In this document: in pieces, positions 35,604 through 43,160 of the stretch
How positions within the stretch are numbered: the first letter of the stretch is position 1
How the letters are laid out: each line of letters opens with the position of its first letter
Source of the DNA: Spirochaetes bacterium GWB1_60_80
GTDB lineage: Bacteria; Spirochaetota; Spirochaetia; Treponematales; UBA12059
Assembly: GCA_001829185.1 (NCBI GenBank)
Contig: MIAR01000035.1
Span: 62,001-126,000, forward strand
Direction of reading: 5' to 3'
Length of the DNA stretch: 64,000 nucleotides
Position numbers and translations under genes: made by a program
The notes under the pieces: generated by a model
What the model saw: only the letters and a program-made list of their open reading frames with translations
The model's database searches: none
Told to the model about the DNA's origin: nothing

Positions 35604-35632
35604 ATAATACGACAGTCCGGAAGGGAAAGCAA
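35604..35632 (-). promoter_or_regulatory. sigma-70-type promoter of the small transcript
   Basis: Minus strand: -35 TTGCTT (35627-35632), 17-base spacer, -10 TATTAT (35604-35609). Transcription should start near 35597, just before the AGGAGG of the 22-codon ORF. Confidence 0.75.
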
Positions 35633-35699
35633 GAGGGAACAATAAGAAATCGGGACACCGAATAAGTGATAACGACGAGCCCCGCCCTCCTCCCCAACT

Positions 35700-36657
35700 C
35701 TACAGATATGCCCCCAGCAGCCGCTGCAATTGGCCAGCCAGGCAAAAAGGCAGATTCAGCAGGCGATAACCTTTACCTGCTGGCGTTTTGCCGGCCTCAA
35801 GAGACCGCTTGCCGCCATAAAACCGGACAGCCAAATCCTCCCTGAATTCTTGCAGGAACTGATGCAAGGATTTCAAACTGCCGGCAGTACCGGCTTTGAC
35901 TTCAATCGGAATAATCCACCCTTCATATTGGAAAACCATGTCAACTTCGGCGTGACTGGACTTGGATTTTTGGGTCCATATAGGTACCGCCTGGTTATGT
36001 CCATTGTCTGGGGCTATCAGTTCCTGCTGACAATATGTTCAGCCACAAAGCCCTTGCAAATGGCGGTCAAATTGTCGTATTTGAAAAACTCAGGTTGGAT
36101 TTTTACACTGTAATTAATGATGCCCGTATCAAGAAACTGGAGTCTTGGAGAGCGCTTCAAGTCGACCAGCAAAGGAACGGTGGTCGTGGTTACCGGATAG
36201 ACCAAATACACCAGTATGGCCTTTTCGATCGTGCATAAAGTTTCGCCCACCTCGCGCGATTTGTAGTTGGAATTGCCGAAACCTTGAAACTTGATACGTT
36301 TACCAGTCTCAAAGAGAATGGTATTCAGGCAGTGCCTGATAACTTGACGCATAGTATGATTGCGGGCGTACTTGTCAGCATCATTAGTATAAAAATAAGC
36401 GTCGTCCCCATGGTGAAGGAATGGTTTTTATTAAGCGCCAGCGCTTGAACGGTTTCGCTGAGGCTGCACTCTTCCTTGAAAATGCTTTTATCTTCAAACA
36501 GTTCAAGATTGAGATAGACATAATGATCAAATTCCCGGGCAAACATATTGACCAGGATCGTTTTTCCAACCTGTCGAGCGCCGCGCAGTATAAGGGGTTT
36601 CCGGTTGGCTTTAGCTTTCCAGGCGAGCAAGGCTATATGAATCGACCGCCAGTACAA
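35700..36657 (-). pseudogene. broken AAA+ ATPase of the DUF4143 type
   Basis: Three consecutive minus-strand reading frames together spell a DUF4143-type ATPase. The first (36657 down to about 36340) has MYWRSIHIALLAWK, the Walker A GARQVGKT and NMFAREFDHYVYLNLE. The second (about 36352 to 36017) has CLNTILFETGKRIKFQG, LVDLKRSPRLQFLDTGIIN. The third (35939 to 35700) has the C-terminal IIPIEVKAGTAGSLKSLHQF. Intact members are about 400 residues in one frame; here at least two frameshifts and a loss of the region after Walker A are needed. The stretch is also visibly AT-richer than its surroundings, suggesting foreign origin and decay. Confidence 0.8.
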
Positions 36658-36963
36658 TGGTACCTCCTGAGCACCATAGCAATATGACTCTCATTTGTAA
36701 CAAAGTAAAAGCTGTTTGTGACAATAAACCCGTTGAGAGCACTCAGTGGACGAATCAAGGTGCGCTGGCGCATACCTTCGCAGTCATCACCTCTTTTTTA
36801 TTTCCTGGTGTCGTCCGGATTGTAGGCCTTTTCTTACATTCCAGCCGCTACGATCCAGCAATAAAATCAGAACCCTTCCGACTGCTCAGCGTTCTCGAGC
36901 GGATTAATATTGCATCCGTGTTCCAGATGGTTTGAATCAGCGCCAGAGGCTGAAGGGGAAGCT
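36658..36963. other. intergenic stretch without a recognised gene
   Basis: About 300 bases between the broken ATPase and the catalase remnant. Short ORFs here have no family resemblance. It probably holds the old catalase promoter; no convincing -35/-10 pair or PerR/OxyR site was seen. Confidence 0.5.
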
Positions 36964-37567
36964 ATGCATGAAGATGAAAGCCGAATACTCACAACCGATG
37001 CCGGAGCACCGGTAGCGGACAACCAGAACATTATCACCGCCGGCAAGCGAAGTCCGGCCCTCCTACAAGACGTCTGGCTCTTGAAAAAACTGGCTCACTT
37101 CCACCGCGAGGTTATCCCAGAGCGGCGCATGCACGCCAAAGGATCCGGCGCCTACGGTCGCTTTACCGTAACCCATAATATTACAGAATTCAGCAAGGCC
37201 GATATCTTCTCCAAGCTCGGCAAGCAGACAGAAGTCTTCGCGCGCTTCTCCATCGTCGCCGGAGAGCGCGGAGCGGCCGATGCCGAGCGCGACAGCCGCG
37301 GTATCGCGCTGAAATTCTACACCGGCCAGGGCAATTGGGATCTGGTAGGTAACAATACGCCGGTATTTTTTATTCGCGATCCCTTGAAATTCCCTGACTT
37401 GAACCACGCCATCAGGCGGGATTCCCGCAGCAACCTGCGCAGCCGCTCCTGCACGACGACGAAGTGCATCAGTCGGTCAAGGTGGGGTTCAAGAACCTGG
37501 CGCTGTCTAGGCTCAACATCAGCCGCGCTCATCATCAGCCCGGCGGACTTGGGGAGGCAGACGAGGC
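36964..37567 (+). pseudogene. catalase remnant (N-terminal third only)
   Basis: Starting at ATG 36964 (AAGGGG upstream), about 155 residues match heme catalases: [40 protein letters not shown] (including the distal His), [16 protein letters not shown] and [20 protein letters not shown]. Just after [14 protein letters not shown] the catalase similarity stops, near 37430; the next ~135 bases are open in another frame ([40 protein letters not shown]) with no resemblance I can name. The whole ends at the 136-bp repeat copy A. A working catalase is about 480 residues and needs the missing proximal Tyr, so this is dead. Confidence 0.88.
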
Positions 37568-37703
37568 TAGCAGGTTGTTGAAAAAGCCGGTTGCTTTCTC
37601 AACAACCTTAACAATTCCTCGCATAGCTTGCGCTATGCTGCGTAATTGTACCGGCTTTTGAAGTGTTGAAAAGCCGCATCCGCGTTTTTCAACACCCTGC
37701 TAG
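37568..37703. repeat. 136-bp three-hairpin repeat, copy A
   Basis: Ends are imperfect inverted repeats (tagcaggttgttgaaaaa at the left; tagcagggtgttgaaaaa reading in from the right). Three stem-loops follow each other: 37573-37587 with 37593-37607, 37621-37627 with 37632-37638, and 37663-37672 with 37686-37695. Identical over all 136 bases to the copy at 58251. Both edges read CTAG, either part of the ends or a target duplication. It truncates the catalase remnant. Confidence 0.92.
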
Positions 37704-37737
37704 AGTACATCTGCCCGGCCGGTCCCCTCCCCGCCAC

Positions 37738-39270
37738 TCAGGGCCGTAGCAGATTGCGCAACGCCAGCAGCTGGAAGGCGCCACCCCGGCCGTTGATGAC
37801 AATGTCGGCGTCGCCGTCGCCGTCCAGGTCGCCCACGAACAGGTCGCCCTCGGTGGTGGCGTCGGACGAGCCGGTGCCGCGCACCGTGTTGCTGCCCAGG
37901 CCATGGCGGGCCTTGTCCAGTTCCACGAAGCTATAGCGACCAGCGGTGTTCAGGTAGACGTAGAGCGCCCGGTCATTGGCATTGCCGATCATGACCAGAT
38001 CCAGGTCGCCGTCGCCGTCCAGGTCACCGACGCCGATGTCGCCGCTCATCATGGGCACGAGGCGGTCGACGCTGTTGGGCACGTTGTCGTACACCTGGCC
38101 GGCATCCTCGCGGAAGCGGCCGTCGCCCTGCCCCAGGTAGATGCGGGTCAGGCGGCCGCCGGCCGGGTCGCCGGTACGGCCGGTATTGCCCATCACCACC
38201 AGGTCAAGTTTGCCATCGCGGTTCAGGTCGACGCAGCGGGCCGCGCCGTCGATCAGCGGCGGCAGCCCGGCATCGGCCAGCGGCCGGAAGCTGCCGTCGC
38301 CATTGCCCAGGCAGACCTCGGCCACGGGCAGGCCGTTACGCTGCGTCTCGGGGATGCCGGCGTTGGCTTGTGCGCCAGCGTTGGCCTGGCCGAAGACAGC
38401 CAGGTCCATCCAACCGTCGCCGTTGAAGTCGCCCGAGGCCGCGAAGCCGCGGCTGAGCTTAGGTAGACCCGGCCAACTGCGCTCCGGAGATGTGGCCGGA
38501 TTGGCCGGCACGCCCGCCGCCGGGTAGCCACTTCCAGGCCTGGCGCTAAAGCGGCCGCTGCCCTGGTTGAGGAACACTCCAGAGGTTTCCCAGTCGCGCT
38601 GGATCATCTGGCCGGCGGCGTCGGTGCCGGACTCCATGCCCTTGGTGCCGGCGAAGACGATGTCCGGCCGGCTGTCGCCATTCAGGTCCACCAGCTCCAG
38701 GATGCCGGCCGACCAGCCCTGGGCGTTGTACAGGCCTAATACTTCAGCGTCGCTCTGGACATCGGCGCCGCTGCCGGAACGCCCCCAGGCGCCGACCGGG
38801 TCGGCCGAGTCCTCGGACAAAAGCTGGCGGCCCAGGTCTTCGGACAGGCTGAAGACGCCCACCCCGTTGTTGAGGAAAACCTGGAACAGCGCGGTCTGCA
38901 TGGCCACGCCGGTGCGGCCGTAGACCACCAGGTCTATATCGCGGTCGCCATCCAGGTCGGCGGCGCGCAGCACGGCCCCGCGGTCCAGGCTGGGCAAGCC
39001 ATGGCCGCTGCGCACGGCGGCGCCAAACCCGCCCGAAGCCGTCTGGAAATGGATCAAGCTGACGAAGCCAGTATTCTGCAACCCGCTGACGATGATATCC
39101 AGCCGGCCGTCACCATTGAAATCGGCCACCGCCAGGTCGCCGCCGGCCGTACCGGAGTGGCCCGGGTACGGTGTATCCAGCACACGCCGGAAGGAGACAG
39201 CTGCCGTCTGCGCAAAGCCCAGGCCGGCCGCCAGGAACAAGGCCAGCAGGGGGAAATAGGTTCGGTTCAT
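37738..39270 (-). CDS. secreted FG-GAP/VCBS repeat protein
   Basis: 510 residues: signal peptide (YFPLLALFLAAGLGFAQTAA) and then seven calcium-loop repeats of the integrin-like beta-propeller type (ADFNGDGRLDIIVSG, ADLDGDRDIDLVVYG, VDLNGDSRPDIVFAG, GDFNGDGWMDLAVFG, VDLNRDGKLDLVVMG, GDLDGDGDLDLVMIG, GDLDGDGDADIVING). Seven blades would make one complete propeller. Such proteins are exported or surface bound and bind ligands or other proteins; no catalytic domain is fused. GGAGG precedes the ATG. A single gene between two copies of the 136-bp repeat. Confidence 0.9.
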   Translation of the reverse strand: MNRTYFPLLALFLAAGLGFAQTAAVSFRRVLDTPYPGHSGTAGGDLAVADFNGDGRLDIIVSGLQNTGFVSLIHFQTASGGFGAAVRSGHGLPSLDRGAVLRAADLDGDRDIDLVVYGRTGVAMQTALFQVFLNNGVGVFSLSEDLGRQLLSEDSADPVGAWGRSGSGADVQSDAEVLGLYNAQGWSAGILELVDLNGDSRPDIVFAGTKGMESGTDAAGQMIQRDWETSGVFLNQGSGRFSARPGSGYPAAGVPANPATSPERSWPGLPKLSRGFAASGDFNGDGWMDLAVFGQANAGAQANAGIPETQRNGLPVAEVCLGNGDGSFRPLADAGLPPLIDGAARCVDLNRDGKLDLVVMGNTGRTGDPAGGRLTRIYLGQGDGRFREDAGQVYDNVPNSVDRLVPMMSGDIGVGDLDGDGDLDLVMIGNANDRALYVYLNTAGRYSFVELDKARHGLGSNTVRGTGSSDATTEGDLFVGDLDGDGDADIVINGRGGAFQLLALRNLLRP

Positions 39271-39398
39271 CGGATACCTCCATCAGCCGTTCAAGCGGCT
39301 TCAGGTTTCAGTATCAGGCATCGTTAGCGGCTTGTCAAAAGAGGGCAGTTTACCTCAAGTCGCCGCCAGTCCGCCAAACGGGAAACCTTGCTGACCAC

Positions 39399-39534
39399 TA
39401 GCAGGTTGTTGAAAAAGCCGGTTGCTTTCTCAACAACCTTAACAAATCCTCGCATAGCTTGCGCTATGCTGCGTAATTGTACCGGCATTTGAAGTGTTGA
39501 AAAGCCGCATTCGCGTTTTTCAACACCCTGCTAG
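39399..39534. repeat. 136-bp three-hairpin repeat, copy B
   Basis: Differs from copies A and C at three positions (aaatcc for attcc, ggcattt for ggctttt, cattcg for catccg). All three stems are kept except for these changes, and the CTAG edges are present. It lies between the FG-GAP gene and the HAD gene. Confidence 0.92.
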
Positions 39535-39634
39535 CAGCCCGGACACCGATATACGTCCAACCAAGCCCTTGCTATACTGCTACGCGTATCCAGCCCAGTA
39601 CCAGGAAGCCACGACAAACAGAAGGAAATGAGCG

Positions 39635-40348
39635 ATGAATACCATAAAGCGGATTTTCTTTGATTCAGGCATGGTCCTGGTGTATCCCAGCTCGGGCCAT
39701 TGGTTCGTGTCCGAACAGCTGCGCCGTTTCTGCGCCGAAAACGCCATCGACCTGCAACTATATCGGGCCGAATACGAACAGGCCCACGACTACCTCAACG
39801 CCAACCACCAGATTACCAGCGTCGATGAGGAGTATCGGCAGTTCCTGGAATTCTACCGGCTCTTCCTGGGCAAGATCGACCATGACGGCATTGCCGACCT
39901 GATCCAGCGCTGCGCACACGAAAAAGTTTATAGTACCGACGCAACCAGCCTGTATGGCGATACGGCAGCAGCGCTGCAACAGCTGATCGAAAATTATCAA
40001 CTTGGCATTATATCCGATGCTTGGCCGTCAATCATCCCAACATATGAACAAAAAAACCTGCGCCACTATTTCCAGCCTTTCATCGTCTCCTCGATATACG
40101 GCTGCACCAAGGGCCAGGGACGCCTGTTCCAAATCGCGCTCGATCAGATCGACGAACAGCCTGAGGAATGCCTCTTCGTCGACGATTCACTCGGCAACTG
40201 CCAGGTAGCCAAACAGTATGGCCTGAATCCCATTATCCTGAACCGCGGCTATCAGAACCCCAAAAATCGCCAGCTCTTCCCGATGTTCGAAAACCTGACG
40301 GAACTGATTGAGGCTTTGCCCGTCATACAAGGCGCCGCCAGGCGGTGA
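39635..40348 (+). CDS. HAD-superfamily hydrolase
   Basis: 237 residues. Motif I is FFDSGMVLVYP (nucleophile Asp; the usual second Asp position is Gly, as in some HAD-IA members), motif II LGIISDAWPS, the lysine in CTKGQGRLFQIAL and motif IV CLFVDDSLGNCQVAKQYGL. A helical cap lies at about 20-90. Likely a small-molecule phosphatase or haloacid-type hydrolase; the lack of the second Asp makes a simple phosphatase less certain. AGAAGGAAATG precedes the ATG. It is the last gene before the compositionally different block. Confidence 0.88.
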   Translation: MNTIKRIFFDSGMVLVYPSSGHWFVSEQLRRFCAENAIDLQLYRAEYEQAHDYLNANHQITSVDEEYRQFLEFYRLFLGKIDHDGIADLIQRCAHEKVYSTDATSLYGDTAAALQQLIENYQLGIISDAWPSIIPTYEQKNLRHYFQPFIVSSIYGCTKGQGRLFQIALDQIDEQPEECLFVDDSLGNCQVAKQYGLNPIILNRGYQNPKNRQLFPMFENLTELIEALPVIQGAARR

Positions 40349-40576
40349 TGGCTCCCTGGTGGCGGAGTGGTCTGGTCAGAATCTTATCTATTAAAATCCT
40401 GTCTGGAGGGCTGAAGTTGGCCAGAGCCGTGTCGATCTCGCCAAGCTTCCACTGAGCCAAGTGCCATAAAAAAGCCACAAGGGCGAAACTGTTTTGTTTC
40501 AGGGAACTCCGCGCGACCTTCTGACCGCGGAGGATTCCCAACCGCCCGGTATCTATCGTAGTCTTGACGGGACCGA
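40349..40576. other. left junction of the transferred block, no gene recognised
   Basis: This 228-base stretch is where the base composition changes. A minus-strand open stretch (SLKQNSFALVAFLWHLAQWK) runs through it but has no ribosome site and no family resemblance; it may be a fragment. No integrase or obvious attachment repeat was seen. Confidence 0.4.
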
Positions 40577-41605
40577 TCAGAACACAATTTTTGACCTGAA
40601 TTCGGAGGGAGTCATACCTGTGACTTTCTTGAACACGACGTTGAAAGTGGGTTTGGAAGCGAACCCGGCGTCAAGCGCGAGGCTCAGGATTTTCTGCCCG
40701 ATTTGGCCGGGATCGGCCATCTTTGCCTGGACTTCACGTATCCGGCATTCCCCGATCAAGTCGTAAAAATTCCTCCCCGGGACTCGGTTGATGACCCAGG
40801 AGAGGGTGTTTCTTGGAACGTCAATATGGTTCGCCAAATCCGAAAGACTCAATTCGGGGTCAAGGTAGAGTTTTTCCTCCGAAAGAGCCCTGTCCAGAAG
40901 CATTCGAATCCGTTCCGCTTCCCTTTCGGTGACCACTGGCCTTTCTTTTGTCAGGGATGGATTGACGATAGCCTCAGGCGGCGTCTTTTGGAGAAGTCCA
41001 CGAAAACTCAGAGCGATTACGAATATGGTCAGCGCCGGAACAATGAGATTTCTCACCGGGGAAAAGGGCGTCATGTGAAGTTTCAGGGCAAGGACAATGC
41101 CGAAAAATAAATACAGGCAAAGAAAGGCGACCAGGAGCCATCTAAGCCAATTGGGATCGACTCCGTCGAGATTGGAAACCTCCTCCCTTAGTTTTCGGGC
41201 ATACCGGTGGATCTTTCTTGAGACCGGAACCAGATAGATCATCATTTGGACCAGGAGGGTGCCCCATGATAGTACGGCCATTTCCGGCATAAGGGAGAGT
41301 GTCGCCAGGACGATGAAAGGAATTCCATGGATGAAAGCCTCCCGCTTTGTCGGGAATGTGCCGCAAAGCATCGTCCTGATATAGGCCGCGAACAAAGGGG
41401 CCATCAGGAATTCGAGGGGTTCTACCAAGTCATCCGACTGAATTATCAGGGGATGGCTCAGATTGAGGAGACAACAAACCAGAAACAGGGAGAGTGTCAG
41501 ATTCCGCTCCCGGTTCTTTCCCGTGCGGGTCAATAGCAGGCCAACCGCGAAAGCCACGACGCCGAAACCTGTGCCTGCGCACCAGAACAGCCATTGTCGT
41601 TCCAT
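40577..41605 (-). CDS. AraC family regulator with N-terminal membrane domain
   Basis: 342 residues. Residues 1-215 carry six or seven hydrophobic segments (LFWCAGTGFGVVAFAVGLLL, TFVIALSFRG at the end). The C-terminus is an AraC double helix-turn-helix (LSLSDLANHIDVPRNTLSWV, ILSLALDAGFASKPTFNVVF, TGMTPSEFR). Membrane-bound AraC regulators of this kind probably sense a signal in or across the membrane. It follows the tetR gene with a 3-base gap, so the two share a transcript. Confidence 0.9.
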   Translation of the reverse strand: MERQWLFWCAGTGFGVVAFAVGLLLTRTGKNRERNLTLSLFLVCCLLNLSHPLIIQSDDLVEPLEFLMAPLFAAYIRTMLCGTFPTKREAFIHGIPFIVLATLSLMPEMAVLSWGTLLVQMMIYLVPVSRKIHRYARKLREEVSNLDGVDPNWLRWLLVAFLCLYLFFGIVLALKLHMTPFSPVRNLIVPALTIFVIALSFRGLLQKTPPEAIVNPSLTKERPVVTEREAERIRMLLDRALSEEKLYLDPELSLSDLANHIDVPRNTLSWVINRVPGRNFYDLIGECRIREVQAKMADPGQIGQKILSLALDAGFASKPTFNVVFKKVTGMTPSEFRSKIVF

Positions 41606-41608
41606 GCG

Positions 41609-42256
41609 TTACTTTCCCTTTCCCGGCTTAAGGATGCCGTCAAGCAGCCAGGTCATCGTTTTTTGAAGTTGCGTCTCGAAATCAAGCCGAAAAATACCGA
41701 GCCCGGGAGTTTCAAGCGCCACCTCGATCGATGGTGAGCGCTCGGTGAGGTGGCCAACGCCAATGGCCATGCCGTAAAACGCCAGTATGGTTTCCTTCCC
41801 TTTTCCGGCTAGCGGTGCCCATGAAGATTCCAGAAGCTCAGAACCCGATTCAAGGGCCGCCAGTGATTTTCGTTTGAAGGCGATAAGCCTTTCGAGACTC
41901 AGGTTTTTCTCGAGCAGGATGTGGACGATGGAAAATAGACGAACCAACAAGGATCTTTGCGCGAGACTCCTGGCAAGGACGGCGGAAAGTCCCGTTGTGC
42001 TTTCCACGGGATTGTTTCTCAGTTCGGTTCTGAGATAAACAATCCATAATTCAAGCTCCCGCTCGAGTACCTCGAGAACGAGCGCCTCCTTGGTCGGGAA
42101 ATACTTGTACAGGGTTCCCTTGACGAGACCAAGGGCGGAAGCGACATCGGTCAATGTCACGTCGTCAAAATCCCTTTCTGAGAGGAGTCCCGCAGCGCTC
42201 TCGATAATGTCGAGGCGACGTTTGGTTTTCTGATCATCGCCGATGGCCCGTTTCAT
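41609..42256 (-). CDS. TetR family repressor (divergent to the SDR gene)
   Basis: 215 residues with a clear N-terminal helix-turn-helix (KRRLDIIESAAGLLSERDFD, LTDVASALGLVKGTLYKYFP) and a helical ligand-binding domain. It is divergent from the SDR gene and two similar palindromes lie between them, so it likely represses both directions. No Shine-Dalgarno sequence stands before the ATG; a TTGATG, 18 bases, TATCGT promoter ends six bases before it, so a leaderless message is possible. Confidence 0.9.
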   Translation of the reverse strand: MKRAIGDDQKTKRRLDIIESAAGLLSERDFDDVTLTDVASALGLVKGTLYKYFPTKEALVLEVLERELELWIVYLRTELRNNPVESTTGLSAVLARSLAQRSLLVRLFSIVHILLEKNLSLERLIAFKRKSLAALESGSELLESSWAPLAGKGKETILAFYGMAIGVGHLTERSPSIEVALETPGLGIFRLDFETQLQKTMTWLLDGILKPGKGK

Positions 42257-42275
42257 GGATTAACGATAGCATAAT

Positions 42276-42344
42276 TGACCATGGGTCATCAAGCTTGACA
42301 GAGTTTTAAAACAAGAGTATCCTTTTATAAATGACCTAGAGTCA
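42276..42344. promoter_or_regulatory. divergent promoter region with two TetR operators
   Basis: Site 1 TGACCATGGGTCA (42276-42288) is a perfect palindrome around ATG; site 2 TGACCTAGAGTCA (42332-42344) is a near copy (opposite strands match at 14 of 18 positions when flanks are included). Between them runs the SDR promoter, TTGACA (42295-42300), 17 bases, TATCCT (42318-42323). Site 1 lies inside the tetR promoter, site 2 just downstream of the SDR start of transcription. Confidence 0.75.
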
Positions 42345-42362
42345 ATTAGGAGGAGATTACTC

Positions 42363-43154
42363 ATGAACAACTCGCTTTATTCGGGACGCACCGCGCTTGT
42401 CACAGGAGCTTCGAGCGGTTTGGGATCGGACTTTGCGCGCCAGCTTGCCAGGCAAGGAGCAAATCTAATCATCACCGCCCGCAGGGCAGCCGCGCTTGAG
42501 GCGCTCGCAAGGGAAATCATCGCCGAAACCCCGGGAATAAATGTCGATGTCATAGTGTTGGATTTGGGGCAAAGTGATTCTGTGGAGAGGCTCGCTGCCG
42601 AAATCGCCACAAGGGGGCTCGTCGTGGACATCCTGATCAACAACGCGGGATACGGGTCTTATGGACCCTTCGACCAAATTCCCTGGGAGAAGGAAAACAC
42701 CATGCTCCAGCTTGATATCGTGACCTTGGTAAGAACCACGAAAGTTTTTGCGGAAGGGATGAAAAAAAGGGGGTGGGGCCGCATTCTCCAGGTGGCGAGC
42801 ATAGCGGCCTTTCAGGCCACTCCGCTGTATGCGTCGTATGGCGCCGGGAAGGCTTTCGTGCTTAATTACGGGATAGCCGTGAACCGCGAGTTGCGTGGAA
42901 CGGGCGTGACCTGCACAGTACTGTCCCCCGGCGTCACCGCCACCGAATTCCTCAAGGTGGCGGACCAGAGACCGACCTCCTTCCAAAGGTCAACCATGAT
43001 GACGAGCCCAGCGGTCGCGAAAATCGGACTTGCGGCCCTTGCCAAGGGCCGCAAGTCCGTCGTCCCCGGATTCGGGAACACGGTAGCCGCCGTCATGACC
43101 CGGTTTATCGGGAGGGGTGTGGCGGCCGCTGTGGCCGAGGCTGCTATGCGTTAG
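42363..43154 (+). CDS. short-chain dehydrogenase/reductase
   Basis: 263 residues, classical SDR. Cofactor loop TGASSGLG with the following ITARR suggesting NADP preference, NNAGYGSYG, the catalytic serine in VASIAAFQ, and YGAGK (YxxxK). Oxidises or reduces an alcohol/ketone of unknown identity. AGGAGG stands 7 bases before the ATG. Controlled by the divergent TetR through two palindromes. Ends 7 bases from the convergent ABC permease stop. Confidence 0.93.
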   Translation: MNNSLYSGRTALVTGASSGLGSDFARQLARQGANLIITARRAAALEALAREIIAETPGINVDVIVLDLGQSDSVERLAAEIATRGLVVDILINNAGYGSYGPFDQIPWEKENTMLQLDIVTLVRTTKVFAEGMKKRGWGRILQVASIAAFQATPLYASYGAGKAFVLNYGIAVNRELRGTGVTCTVLSPGVTATEFLKVADQRPTSFQRSTMMTSPAVAKIGLAALAKGRKSVVPGFGNTVAAVMTRFIGRGVAAAVAEAAMR

Positions 43155-43160
43155 TCGACT

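Noticed and set aside
36657-36935. 92-codon ORF upstream of the catalase remnant
   Set aside because: No ribosome site and no recognisable protein features.
37738-39270. possible DNA repeat array or CRISPR in the FG-GAP gene
   Set aside because: The periodic GGCGACGGCGA-type pattern is explained by DxDxDG codons of the protein repeats; no spacer/repeat structure. No CRISPR array is seen anywhere in the window.
40323-40541. 72-codon minus-strand ORF at the left edge of the transferred block
   Set aside because: Overlaps the end of the HAD gene, no ribosome site, no family; kept only as a note on the junction.
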